Source: UBA4479 sp963974935 (GTDB lineage: Bacteria > Pseudomonadota > Alphaproteobacteria > Rhodospirillales > Casp-alpha2). From it: 64,000 nt of DNA. The notes below the pieces were generated by a model. It made no database searches, was not told the DNA's origin, and saw only the letters and a list, made by a program, of their open reading frames with translations. Shown one piece after another: positions 23,898 through 32,614 of the stretch. Location: the NCBI GenBank assembly GCA_963974935.1, contig CAXBEV010000009.1, forward strand, positions 1-64,000, given 5' to 3'. Each line of letters starts with the position of its first letter. The first letter of the stretch is position 1. The translations under genes and the position numbers were made by a program.

Positions 23898-24848
23898 CTA
23901 ACTCTTCTTACGCTCGTCTTTTGCTTTTTTCAGATCGCGAATGATGTCGTAGTCCTTTGATGACATCGGAACGAATGTGTTCGACTTGACGTTTGCCAGG
24001 AACTTCTTCGCTTCGGGGGCATCTTTGAGGCCAAGGAATGTCTCAGCGATTTGCTTTTTGATGTTCTCACATAGCGTGCTGCGATAGACGAAAGGATCCT
24101 GTGGGATTGGATCTGATTTCCATAAAATATTTACGCCATCCAAACTCGCTTCACCCTTTTCGACAACGTTATCGAAACGGTGCGATGCGACGAATGCAGC
24201 ATCAACCTTACCTTGCATAACGGCAACAGAGGATAATTCATGGCTTCCGGTGTAGGCGACCTTACCAAAAAACTTATCAAGATCCTGACCGATGACTTTT
24301 GAGAACACAACGCGCGGCATCAGATTGCCAGAGGTGCTACCAGGATCGGTAAGGCCTAAGGTCGATCCTTTTAGGGACTCGATTGTCGTGAACTTCGATC
24401 CTTTTTTCGAGATCAATACACCACGGTAGCCGGGCCCTTCTTCTTGCAGATAACCAGGCTTCTTCGCGTAGGTTGCGAACACTTCAACGGTGGGGTCTTT
24501 GGAATTCGCAATGACATATGTATACGGCCCGAGAACCGCGACATCGACGAAATGGCTGAGCAACCCTTCAACAACGGACGCATAGGACGTCGGCATGAAG
24601 AACTGGATTTTTTTGCCGGTGAGTTTCGCCATGCGGTCTGTGACCGGTTTGTATAACTGCAATTCAGCGACAGATTCCTCGGTTGGTATCATCGCGAACG
24701 TCAGTGCGTCCGGGTTTTCACATTCAGCTGCATAAGCTGAGGTCGGCGCCGCCAACAGCGCGCTCACCGCTAACCCTGCAAATGCCAAGCTCGCGGTAAA
24801 CTTAATTTTCGAAAGACTGTTTTGAAACGTTCCTGATAGTGAAGTCAT
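23898..24848 (-). CDS. phnD: Phosphonate-binding periplasmic protein PhnD
   Basis: A 316-residue substrate-binding protein. The signal peptide (SLAFAGLAVSALLAAPTSAY then AAECENP) is followed by the PhnD/PstS-like fold: FAMIPTEESVAELQLYKPVT, then TSYASVVEGLLSHFVDVAVL with GPYTYVIA, and TDPGSTSGNLMPRVVF. The TDPGSTSG loop is the phosphonate-binding site in this family. GGGAG six bases before the ATG at 24848 decides the start. It is the first gene of the phn operon, divergent from the LysR gene. Confidence 0.94.
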   Translation of the reverse strand: MTSLSGTFQNSLSKIKFTASLAFAGLAVSALLAAPTSAYAAECENPDALTFAMIPTEESVAELQLYKPVTDRMAKLTGKKIQFFMPTSYASVVEGLLSHFVDVAVLGPYTYVIANSKDPTVEVFATYAKKPGYLQEEGPGYRGVLISKKGSKFTTIESLKGSTLGLTDPGSTSGNLMPRVVFSKVIGQDLDKFFGKVAYTGSHELSSVAVMQGKVDAAFVASHRFDNVVEKGEASLDGVNILWKSDPIPQDPFVYRSTLCENIKKQIAETFLGLKDAPEAKKFLANVKSNTFVPMSSKDYDIIRDLKKAKDERKKS

Positions 24849-24967
24849 CTCCATCTCCCATGATTGGACATCAGCTAATGGCCACGGCGTTGTTGCTTTT
24901 GGTACATGTCGCGATTTCGCGATCATTAAACGTAAGTACCGAAACACCGGAACCCCCCAAAGTTATC

Positions 24968-25012
24968 ATTGAAGTATGCTGGCATTTATTGAAGTATTGA
25001 ACAAATTCAATA
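24968..25012. promoter_or_regulatory. Probable LysR operator between phnD and the LysR gene
   Basis: TATTGAA-CAAA-TTCAATA (24995-25012) is a dyad with 7-bp arms, of the T-N11-A type bound by LysR regulators. ATTGAAGTAT occurs twice, at 24968-24977 and 24988-24997, exactly 20 bp or two helical turns apart, and the second copy overlaps the dyad. The position in the divergent spacer, 28 bp before the LysR start codon, fits autoregulation together with activation of phnD. Confidence 0.6.
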
Positions 25013-25039
25013 TTTAGATCGAATGTATAGTTTTTTTCT

Positions 25040-25924
25040 ATGATATATACGCAACTCAGATCCTTTCACGCCGTGGCCCGCGAGGGTGGCTTTACCGCTG
25101 CATCGCGTGTGCTCAATATCAGCCAGCCGACGTTGACGACCCAGGTCAAGAGTCTTGAGAAATACTTTGGCGTCACTTTGTTTCATCGCCGTGGCCGCAA
25201 AATCGAACTGACAGGCACTGGACAGGAACTCTTTAAGCTATCACGCCGGATCATGAGTTTAGAAGCCGATGCGCAAGATCTATTGAATGCGCACGGCGGG
25301 TTCCACGCGGGACGTTTGAAAGTTGGTGCCGTTGGCCCCTATCACGCGACCGAAATGTTGGGCGCGTTCAGTGTACAGTATCCAGACATTAAAGTTTCGG
25401 TCGCGGTCGGAAACTCAAAAGTCACGGTCGAACGCCTGTTGGACTATGCAGTTGATGTTGCAGTCCTAGCACATACTGAAGACGATCCCAGAGTGTTTGC
25501 CATTCCATACAGCAAGCACCCGGTCGTTATCTTTGTGCACAAGGACCACCCATTCGCCAATAAGCATCATATCCGGATTCGTGAATTGGATGGCGAACGC
25601 TTAGTACTTCGCGAAGAAGGGTCGACGACGCGACGCGCATTTGAAAAGGCCATATCCGACGCCGGCATATCGATGAACGTGGCCATGGAGATCGGAAGTA
25701 GAGAAGCGGTCTGGCTTGCCGTCGCTCAAGGAATCGGTATCAGCTTTGTTTCTGATATTGAATTTATTCCGCACGAGAACTTAAGGGCAATCCCGATCAT
25801 CGACTGCGATATTCATACGACGGCACATGTTGCTTGTTTAACAGAACGACGAGATTCGCGCCTGATCGGTGCTTTTTTAGATGTCGCGAAAAACACGATA
25901 ACGTCCCGACCTGCCGCCCCTTAA
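25040..25924 (+). CDS. LysR-family regulator of the phosphonate operon
   Basis: A 294-residue LysR regulator. The helix-turn-helix is at residues about 5-64 (LRSFHAVAREGGFTAASRVL, then NISQPTLTTQVKSLEKYFGV), and a type 2 periplasmic-binding-like effector domain follows (from about residue 90, KVGAVGPYHATEMLG). It is divergent from phnD across a 190-bp spacer with a good LysR dyad, so it most likely activates the operon in response to the substrate or an intermediate. Related LysR proteins switch on phnA genes independently of phosphate supply. No PhoB box was recognised in the spacer. Confidence 0.92.
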   Translation: MIYTQLRSFHAVAREGGFTAASRVLNISQPTLTTQVKSLEKYFGVTLFHRRGRKIELTGTGQELFKLSRRIMSLEADAQDLLNAHGGFHAGRLKVGAVGPYHATEMLGAFSVQYPDIKVSVAVGNSKVTVERLLDYAVDVAVLAHTEDDPRVFAIPYSKHPVVIFVHKDHPFANKHHIRIRELDGERLVLREEGSTTRRAFEKAISDAGISMNVAMEIGSREAVWLAVAQGIGISFVSDIEFIPHENLRAIPIIDCDIHTTAHVACLTERRDSRLIGAFLDVAKNTITSRPAAP

Positions 25925-26245
25925 CCAGATCCACACGGATGGTTAGAAACGCTGTTGATCTGGGTCCCAGAAAAAAGGGATAAACAGATGATCCCGATAC
26001 GCGAGAGCAAAATTGTTTGCCCCGCAAGAATGAGAATAATTAATAGGCCGATATATTATTTGCTGCGCAGCGTTAACTTGACAATGCCCATGGCGATATG
26101 CGTTCGCGCTTTACGCCGGGGCCGGCAACACGTACAAAGCGGCCAACATGGTTTGTTCCGTCGCGCTTTTGATCGTGGCGATGTGCGCCTCTAGATCACG
26201 ACCCCGCAACCCGACGCACGAAACCGACCACCCGAAAGAAGAACA
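25925..26245. other. Spacer between LysR and DEAD-box genes
   Basis: About 320 bp without a supported gene; a 79-codon frame at 25955-26194 has no start signal. Immediately after the LysR stop, CCAGATC (25925-25931) can pair with GATCTGG (25953-25959) with partial extension, a weak terminator candidate without a T-run. The rest is probably the promoter and long leader of the helicase gene. Confidence 0.45.
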
Positions 26246-28261
26246 ATGACAGAATTCGAAGGCGTCGTTCCGGCGCTTGCTCAAGCGTTGACCAAACGTG
26301 GCTATACCGAGTTGACGCCGGTGCAGCAGGCTATGCTGGCCCCTGAACTCACCGACGCCGACACGCTGGTTTCCGCGCAGACGGGCTCAGGCAAAACCGT
26401 GGCTTTCGGCATGGCCATCGCACCGACGCTGTTAGGCGATGCGGCGCGCTTCACCTATGCCGAAGCCCCAACCGCCCTGATCGTGGCGCCGACCCGCGAA
26501 CTCGCCTTGCAGGTGAAGCGCGAGTTTGAATGGCTGTACGAGATGACCGGCGTGTCGATGGCATCGTGCGTCGGCGGCATGGACATGCGCACCGAACGCC
26601 AAGCCCTGCAGCGCGGCGCGCACATCGTGGTCGGCACCCCTGGGCGACTGCGCGATCATATTGAGCGAGGCTCGTTCAATACCAAAAACCTCAAGGCCGT
26701 GGTGCTGGATGAAGCCGACGAAATGCTCGACCTCGGGTTCCGTGATGATCTGGAATATATCTTGGATTCATCGCCGAAGGATCGCCGCACGCTGATGTTC
26801 TCGGCGACCGTACCTCGATCCATCGAGACGTTGGCAAAACGCTTCCAGCGGAATGCCGTGCGCGTCGCGACGACGACCGCACAAAGCCAACACCTGGATA
26901 TCGATTACCGCGGGCTGACCGTCGCCCCCAACGACCGTGACAACGCGATCATCAATGTGCTGCGCTATTACGACGCAAAAAATGCCCTGGTATTTTGTGC
27001 GACGCGGCTCACCGTCAAGCATATGACCAGCCGGCTCGCCAACCGCGGCTTTTCGGTGGTCGCACTTTCCGGTGAGTTAAGCCAGAACGAGCGCACCCAC
27101 GCGCTGCAGGCCATGCGCGATGGCCGTGCACGCGTCTGTGTCGCCACCGACGTCGCGGCGCGCGGGATCGACCTGCCGAACCTGGAACTGGTGATCCACG
27201 CCGACATTCCGAAAAGCCCGGAAACCCTTTTGCACCGAAGCGGCCGCACCGGACGCGCCGGTCGCAAAGGCGTGTGCACGCTGATCGTGCCGCACAATTG
27301 GCGGCGCCGGACCGAGCGCTTGCTCAGCAGTGCCAAGATCGAAGCCACCTGGGCCAAGCCGCCGTCAGCCGAAGACATTCAAGTCCGCGATCACGAGCGC
27401 CTGCTGTCCGATCCGATGCTGAGTGAGCCGCTGAGCGATCTAGAAAAGACGTTTGCCGAAGAACTCTTGGCCCGCCACAGCGTCGAGCACATCGCCGCCG
27501 CCTTCATCCGTCAACACTTTGCCGGCCAAGCCGCGCCCGAAGAATTGCTGGACGTCGCGCAATCTGATTCAAGGGGCGACTCTGACGCGGCACCGCACGC
27601 CCGGCCACGCGAAGACTTCAAAGAAAGCGTATGGTTCTCCCTATCCGTCGGGCGTGACCAAAATGCCGAACCGCGTTGGCTGTTGCCAATGCTGTGCCGC
27701 GCCGGTCACATCACCAAAAACGATATCGGCGCGATCCGCATCCAAGGTCGGATCAGCTATTTTGAGCTGACCCCCGGCAGCGTCGATCAATTCCTTAAAG
27801 CCCTCGGCCCCGGCGCCAAGATCGAAGAAAACATCAACGTGAAGCGCCTAGATGGCCCACCGTCGATGATCGAAGACCGGTCGGACGGTCCCGACAAAGG
27901 AAATTTCAAGAAACGGAAATCGTTTTCATCGGATAAGCCACGCGGCAGACGCGACACCAAACCGGAACGCAATTTTCAAGAGCCAGACATCGCGCCGGAT
28001 GGCGAAAAACTCGACTGGAAAAAGTCCGAAGATAAAAAGCCCGAATGGAAAAAACCCGCCGGCAAAAAGTCAGACGGCAGAAAACCGGATGGAAAACCAC
28101 AAGACGGCAAATCGCCTTGGGGCAAATCGGATAAAAAACCGAAAGACAAAAAATTTAGCCCCAACCGTGGCAAGGCAGACGGCAAACCGGGCGGCAAACC
28201 CGGCAAATTAAGCCTTTCCGGCTCCGCCCCGCTAAAGCGGAAAAAGCCCAAAAAAGGCTGA
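26246..28261 (+). CDS. DEAD-box RNA helicase with long lysine-rich tail
   Basis: A 671-residue helicase. All core motifs are present: Q motif region TELTPVQQAML, I AQTGSGKT, Ia PTRELALQV, TPGRLRDH, II DEAD, III SAT, IV VFCATR, V ATDVAARGIDL and VI HRSGRTGRAG. A DbpA-type RNA-binding domain follows at about 460-540. The last 110 residues are a low-complexity tail of repeated KKPEWKK / GKKSDGRKPDGK-like units rich in Lys, Gly, Asp and Pro that should bind RNA non-specifically. It is of the DeaD/CsdA or RhlE type, acting in ribosome assembly or mRNA turnover, often in the cold. The tail may vary in length between strains. Confidence 0.93.
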   Translation: MTEFEGVVPALAQALTKRGYTELTPVQQAMLAPELTDADTLVSAQTGSGKTVAFGMAIAPTLLGDAARFTYAEAPTALIVAPTRELALQVKREFEWLYEMTGVSMASCVGGMDMRTERQALQRGAHIVVGTPGRLRDHIERGSFNTKNLKAVVLDEADEMLDLGFRDDLEYILDSSPKDRRTLMFSATVPRSIETLAKRFQRNAVRVATTTAQSQHLDIDYRGLTVAPNDRDNAIINVLRYYDAKNALVFCATRLTVKHMTSRLANRGFSVVALSGELSQNERTHALQAMRDGRARVCVATDVAARGIDLPNLELVIHADIPKSPETLLHRSGRTGRAGRKGVCTLIVPHNWRRRTERLLSSAKIEATWAKPPSAEDIQVRDHERLLSDPMLSEPLSDLEKTFAEELLARHSVEHIAAAFIRQHFAGQAAPEELLDVAQSDSRGDSDAAPHARPREDFKESVWFSLSVGRDQNAEPRWLLPMLCRAGHITKNDIGAIRIQGRISYFELTPGSVDQFLKALGPGAKIEENINVKRLDGPPSMIEDRSDGPDKGNFKKRKSFSSDKPRGRRDTKPERNFQEPDIAPDGEKLDWKKSEDKKPEWKKPAGKKSDGRKPDGKPQDGKSPWGKSDKKPKDKKFSPNRGKADGKPGGKPGKLSLSGSAPLKRKKPKKG

Positions 28262-28320
28262 TCTCAAGCACCTCGACTGCGACCAGGTTTCGCCAAGGCG
28301 CAACCCCCATCCTCCACCCG

Positions 28321-28401
28321 TCACCCCCGCGAAGGCGGGGGTCCATTGGCGGGCAACGCGCAAAATCCCGACATGGATTCCCGCTTTCGCGGGAATGACG
28401 A
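28321..28401. repeat. Inverted pair of REP-like palindromic units
   Basis: Two copies of a palindromic unit face each other: ACCCCCGC-GAAG-GCGGGGGT (28323-28342) and ATTCCCGC-TTTC-GCGGGAAT (28377-28396). Read in the same direction they are GTCACCCCCGCGAAGGCGGG and GTCATTCCCGCGAAAGCGGG types with a shared TCCA end. Such units are widespread in alphaproteobacterial spacers. They lie just after the helicase stop and can act as transcript-end hairpins. A third, degenerate copy is at 29758-29782. Confidence 0.85.
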
Positions 28402-28417
28402 ATTTGTGTATTGCAAA

Positions 28418-28506
28418 GATTTTAGCTATCAAGCATTGGGCCCATGCGCGATGGCACGCGACTGGTTGCGCGGATTAAATCCTTCATAACGTGCTACAGT
28501 AATATA
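28418..28506. repeat. Conserved 90-bp spacer element, copy A
   Basis: This segment aligns over its full length with 29800-29891: both start GATTTT(A/G)GCTAT, share GCACG(C/T)GA and GGTTGCG/GGTGGCG, and end in TTAAA(T/A)CCTTCATAACGT(G/A)CTA. Both lie directly upstream of a plus-strand gene and directly downstream of a REP-like unit, so REP plus this element form one composite repeat. It ends near TATACT (28503-28508), a possible -10, about 45 bp before the oxidoreductase start. Confidence 0.8.
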
Positions 28507-28553
28507 CTCTGTGAGAGATAGTCTTTACCGCAAGGCATTGAGTAGAGGTCCGT

Positions 28554-29735
28554 TTGCAGTCTTTAAAAACCCCGCTCACACTTCCTTGTGGTGTGACACT
28601 GAAGAACCGTTTGGCGAAATCGGCGATGTCGGATTCCTTGGCCGATGGCAAAGGCAATCCATCCGATGCGCAGGTTCACCTGTATCATCGCTGGGCAAAG
28701 GGCGGTGGCGCGCTCTCTATCATCGGGGAAGTGCAAGGACGGCCTGAATATCTGGAAGCGCCGGGTAATTTGGTGCTCAACGGAACCTCTCAAGCCGCGA
28801 AATTTCAAGCGCTCGCCAATGCTGCCGACGTAGACGGGCATCAACTTTGGCTGCAACTGGGTCATGCGGGTGCGCTCTCCCATGAACACCTCGGCAAACG
28901 GCGCGGCCCCAGCGCATTGGATTTACCGGCGCTAAAGTGTGACGCCCTCACCCGCGACGAGATCGCGCAACTGCCCAACGAGATGGCGGCGACCGCGCAG
29001 CGCGCGCAGGCACTCGGATTTAAGGGTGTCGAGGTGCATGCAGGCCACGGCTTTTTATTCAGCCAGTTTCTGTCGCCGTTGTTCAATCAGCGCACCGACC
29101 CATATGGCGGTGCCATCGAAAACCGGGTGCGGGTCATCGTCGACACGATTTCGGCGATCCGAAAAGCCGTCGGCCCGTCATTTCCGATTGCACTGAAAAT
29201 AAATTCATCAGACCAGTTAGAAGGCGGATTGAGGGAAGCCGACTCGCTTGATGCCATCACGATCTTGAACGCGACATCCCTGGACCTGATTGATATTTCC
29301 GGCGGCACCTATTTTCCGGGTGCAAAAGCAAGCTCGGACGCCGCAGGGGGTGGCCCGTATTTCATCGCCTTTGCCGAACGCGCCAAAAAGCGGACGACGA
29401 TCCCGCTGATGGTGACGGGCGGTTTCAAAACCCTAGACCAAGCCACAAGCGCCGTCGCGTCCAATGCGGCTGACATGATCGGCATGGCCCGGTCGTTCGT
29501 CATTGATCCCGACCTCGGACAGCATTGGCTCGCCGGCAAAAACCCAACGCCTGCGTTCCCGAAATTCGCGAAAACCGTGCCGGGCGGCGTCACCGCTTGG
29601 TACACCATGCGCATCACCGCCATCGCCGAAGACCGAGAGGACGATTTCAATCTCGATCTAGAGCAGGCATTGCAGGCCTACACGACACGGGACGCAACAC
29701 GCGAGGCGATGTGGTCACGTCACTTTCGCGCGTAA
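28554..29735 (+). CDS. NADH:flavin oxidoreductase (old yellow enzyme family)
   Basis: A 393-residue TIM-barrel flavoenzyme. FMN and substrate motifs are visible: LKNRLAKSAMSD near the N-terminus, LWLQLGHAGALSHEHLGKR, EVHAGHGFLFSQFLSPLFN and QRTDPYGGAIENRV, then the C-terminal FMN-phosphate region VTGGFKTLDQA and DMIGMARSFVIDPDL. It reduces activated C=C bonds with NAD(P)H; the natural substrate is unknown. The most likely start is TTG at 28554, with AGAGG upstream. It is a single-gene unit preceded by a repeat shared with the next gene. Confidence 0.9.
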   Translation: MQSLKTPLTLPCGVTLKNRLAKSAMSDSLADGKGNPSDAQVHLYHRWAKGGGALSIIGEVQGRPEYLEAPGNLVLNGTSQAAKFQALANAADVDGHQLWLQLGHAGALSHEHLGKRRGPSALDLPALKCDALTRDEIAQLPNEMAATAQRAQALGFKGVEVHAGHGFLFSQFLSPLFNQRTDPYGGAIENRVRVIVDTISAIRKAVGPSFPIALKINSSDQLEGGLREADSLDAITILNATSLDLIDISGGTYFPGAKASSDAAGGGPYFIAFAERAKKRTTIPLMVTGGFKTLDQATSAVASNAADMIGMARSFVIDPDLGQHWLAGKNPTPAFPKFAKTVPGGVTAWYTMRITAIAEDREDDFNLDLEQALQAYTTRDATREAMWSRHFRA

Positions 29736-29757
29736 TAAATCTTTATCATCGCCACGT

Positions 29758-29782
29758 GTCACCCCCGCGAAGGCGAGGCTCA
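29758..29782. repeat. Degenerate single REP-like unit
   Basis: GTCACCCCCGCGAAGGCGAG is a mutated copy of the REP-like unit found twice at 28321-28401; the right half of the palindrome has lost pairing. It precedes copy B of the 90-bp element, the same order as at the other spacer. Confidence 0.75.
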
Positions 29783-29799
29783 TCGGTGGATATCGCAGC

Positions 29800-29891
29800 G
29801 ATTTTGGCTATTTCGGATTCGGTGGCTCATACGAGTTTGCACGTGATCGGTGGCGTGGCTTAAAACCTTCATAACGTACTATACTAAATAC
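29800..29891. repeat. Conserved 90-bp spacer element, copy B
   Basis: Second copy of the element at 28418-28506, upstream of the DUF2254 gene. It includes CCTTCATAACGTACTATACT, where TATACT (29880-29885) could be a -10 box about 60 bp before the start codon. The conservation of a block in front of two unrelated genes suggests a duplicated promoter or a mobile repeat. Confidence 0.8.
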
Positions 29892-29947
29892 AGGTCGTTA
29901 AAGGTGACCCACACGGTAGGGCATCTGTTGAGAAAAGGGACAAATGT

Positions 29948-31222
29948 TTGTTCAATACCCGCGCTTTCATCGAGAAAATTGCTCGTCACATCTGGATTAG
30001 TTACTGGTTTATCCCAGCGCTCATCCTTCTGGTTTCTCTGCTATTGGTCCCACTTACCTTATCGCTTGATCGCCTTTTGGCGAACAGTGGTGATGTTGAT
30101 TTTATTTTATTGAGCCAAACCCAACCTGATAGTGCGCAAGCCTTACTGTCGACGATCGCGGGATCGATCATCGGGATCGCCGGGGTTTCATTTTCGATCA
30201 CAATTGTCGCAGTGTCGTTTGCGAGTGGCGCATTCGGTCCACGGCTGATTGGGAATTTCATGCGCGACCGAGGCAATCAAACGAGCCTCGGGGTTTTTAT
30301 TGGATCCTTCCTCTACACGCTATTGATTTTACGTGCCGTCCGGAGCGCGGACGGAGTCGCGGCGCCTAATCAGGCGATTTCCGAATTCGTGCCGCAATTA
30401 TCGATTTCTGTGTCGGTTGGGCTTGTGATCATTTGCATGTTCTTTTTTATCTATTTTATTCACCATGTGCCGGAAACGATAAATATCGAGCGCATCATCG
30501 CGCGATTAGGCGACGCGCTGAAGGACGAGGTATCTGCACGTTTCCCTAAACTCGACAGTGATCCTAAAAAATCTTCAGACATTGACTCAAATTGGACGGA
30601 GACCGCCGATACGGAAAAGATGGTGAAAATAAAATATGTCGCGGAGGGATATATTCAAGCGATCGACATGCATACGCTACGGCGTCTTGCCGACAAAAAC
30701 GGGTTGTTGATCAAGATTATCAAGCGACCCGGCGCCTTCCTGACAACCCATTCCACCATCATGCACGTCTGGCCAGACCATGAATGCAACAACGCGTTGA
30801 AAAAAGAGTTAAGTGCTTGCGTCGCAACGGGCGACGTTCGGACGATCAACCAGAACATTGAATTTATCGCAGATCAATTGATTGAAATTATCGCCCGGGC
30901 ACTGTCACCCGGGGTAAACGACCCTTTTTCCGCGATTGCCTGTTTAAACTGGCTTCAGGTCGGCATTCTTGCGTTCGCCGAAACGGAGGAAGGCGACGAA
31001 GAGCAACCCGTCGCGCGGGTGTACGCAGCGCCCTTGCAGTTTGACGAATTTGTCACAGCCATTTTTGAAAAAGCCATTCCATACATTTGGTCAGATCAGA
31101 ATGTGATGCGCCATACTCGAATGATTTTGTCGTTCATAGAAAAGGAATTGAAAGACGACACGCATATAAAAGCGATCAATAAGGCCATCAAAACACTGGA
31201 TAGCCGGGCACATATTGATTGA
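29948..31222 (+). CDS. DUF2254 family membrane protein
   Basis: A 424-residue inner-membrane protein of the DUF2254 family. Four hydrophobic segments lie at about residues 18-38, 70-100, 115-130 and 155-175, and the conserved TIAGSIIGIAGVSFSITIVA stretch and FGPRLIGNFMRDRGNQTSLG are family features. The C-terminal half is soluble and includes HTLRRLADKN, RPGAFLTTHSTIM and ALSPGVNDPFSAIACLNWLQ. The function of the family is not established. The start is TTG at 29948 with AAGGGA seven bases before; no ATG is in frame nearby. Confidence 0.88.
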   Translation: MFNTRAFIEKIARHIWISYWFIPALILLVSLLLVPLTLSLDRLLANSGDVDFILLSQTQPDSAQALLSTIAGSIIGIAGVSFSITIVAVSFASGAFGPRLIGNFMRDRGNQTSLGVFIGSFLYTLLILRAVRSADGVAAPNQAISEFVPQLSISVSVGLVIICMFFFIYFIHHVPETINIERIIARLGDALKDEVSARFPKLDSDPKKSSDIDSNWTETADTEKMVKIKYVAEGYIQAIDMHTLRRLADKNGLLIKIIKRPGAFLTTHSTIMHVWPDHECNNALKKELSACVATGDVRTINQNIEFIADQLIEIIARALSPGVNDPFSAIACLNWLQVGILAFAETEEGDEEQPVARVYAAPLQFDEFVTAIFEKAIPYIWSDQNVMRHTRMILSFIEKELKDDTHIKAINKAIKTLDSRAHID

Positions 31223-31990
31223 GCGCCGCCCAAACCTTCAACCTATCGTAAAGACTCTTTTTAGGGGCTAAAACAGATAAGCTTTCAATAGCTCCTAATT
31301 TTAGGGACATCTGCGTTTGTCGTTTTTTGCTGCCATTTAAATTTCACGAGCAAGACGCAGATACGGCTTCACCCATAAAGCGAGAACGCATTCTCCAGAA
31401 AACCTATAGCCCGAGTTTATTTTAGCACATAAAATCAGATCAGATTTACACATTTGATGAAGATCTCGCTCAATTTTGACGCATATCCTGAGCGCATCAA
31501 TAGACGGCCCTCTTCGAGTCGAATGCATAACCCTTGCGCCATGAAAGCCAGCCAGAAACGCCCCTTCAGGAAAACGACGGACAGCAATCACGGCGGCCCG
31601 GTCGCCGCCAACCTTCTCGATCAGGGCTTTGCCTATGACGGCCGGACCGGAAATGGGGCGTCGACATCAGTTATGTCTGAACGGCCGAGGGCTGAGGCTA
31701 TCTGCTGGTCGGTGGCACGGCCATGGCGCTTGCCTGATCAGGTTTGACGTTTGCGGTGATCGCGCTGGCCTCCAGAGCCTTCGCTCTGTACTATCTACCG
31801 CAGTGTGTAGTGGTCTTATCGGTGTGCAGAAATCATCTGGAACGGGTACGGTTTACCTTCGTTGCGGTGGCGCTGGTCTTTGTTCTTGTATTTGCTGCCC
31901 CGGCCGGATGAGCGACCGTAATTCTGCGTTACTTACGCTGCAAAATATTAGCATTTATCTGATGCAATAATTTGGAACAAGGTGAGAAAT
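31223..31990. other. Spacer with decayed sequence
   Basis: About 770 bp without an intact gene. It contains the remnant of an IS3-family transposase (31520-31735) and, from about 31736 to 31911, a short open stretch coding for hydrophobic residues (FTFVAVALVFVLVFAAPAG) that may be a fragment of a membrane protein. Base composition changes across it. It marks the border between the DUF2254 gene and the lemA/M48 pair. Confidence 0.6.
31520..31735 (+). pseudogene. Remnant of an IS3-family transposase (OrfB)
   Basis: The reading MKASQKRPFRKTTDSNHGGP followed by VAANLLDQ is the region just before the DDE domain of IS3-family OrfB. A few bases later another frame gives WGVDISYV, then a stop codon, then TAEG, which is the first part of the catalytic core (normally DISYVWTAEGW). 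Only about 70 codons remain, with at least one frameshift and one stop. No terminal repeats were found. Confidence 0.8.
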
Positions 31991-32587
31991 ATGGATATCA
32001 CATTAATCGTTATTCTGGTTGTTGCCGTACTGATCGTTTTTTATGTAATCGCGATATTCAATAAACTGGTTACGCTGAAGAATCGCTACCAAAACGCCTT
32101 TGCACAGATTGAGGTGCAATTGAAGCGGCGTTACGACCTGATACCCAATCTTATCGAGACCGCGAAGGGTTATATCAAGCATGAACGTGAAACCCTGGAG
32201 GCCGTAGTTCAGGCGCGTAATGCGGCACAAAACATGTTGTCGACGGCGGCTGCCGATCCGGGTAACGCTGAGGCGATAAAAGGCCTGAGTGGCGCCGAAG
32301 GCAAATTGGCCGGCGCCCTGATGAACTTTAATATGGTGATGGAGGCCTATCCGGATCTCAAGGCTAATCAAAATATGATGCAGCTGAGTGAAGAACTCGT
32401 CTCCACCGAGAATAAGGTGTCTTTCGCCCGGCAGGCCTTTAATGACCAGGTGATGTCCTATAACACCTATAAGCAAACGTTCCCGCCGGTGTTCTTTGCG
32501 GCACGCTTTGGTCATGCGCAAGATGCGGCCCTGCTGGAGTTTGAAGATACGGCGGCGATACAGGCTGCACCAAAAGTCTCATTCTAG
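31991..32587 (+). CDS. lemA: LemA family protein
   Basis: A 198-residue protein with one N-terminal membrane helix (ITLIVILVVAVLIVFYVIAI) and a long helical bundle. The signature NRYQNAFAQIEVQLKRRYDL then IPNLIETAKGYIKHERETLE and the C-terminal FNDQVMSYNTYKQTFPPVFF identify LemA. The start at 31991 follows AAGGTGAGAAAT. It lies 27 bp before an M48 protease gene, a frequent pairing, and the two may act together in envelope protein control. Confidence 0.92.
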   Translation: MDITLIVILVVAVLIVFYVIAIFNKLVTLKNRYQNAFAQIEVQLKRRYDLIPNLIETAKGYIKHERETLEAVVQARNAAQNMLSTAAADPGNAEAIKGLSGAEGKLAGALMNFNMVMEAYPDLKANQNMMQLSEELVSTENKVSFARQAFNDQVMSYNTYKQTFPPVFFAARFGHAQDAALLEFEDTAAIQAAPKVSF

Positions 32588-32614
32588 TCACTGCGGTCTA
32601 TTCCGAAGGTCAAA

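Noticed and set aside
25955..26194. 79-codon frame before the helicase
   Set aside because: No start signal or family; it ends inside the likely leader of the helicase gene.
28321..28401. CRISPR-like pair of repeats
   Set aside because: Only two units in inverted orientation, palindromic and without regular spacers; they are REP-like elements.
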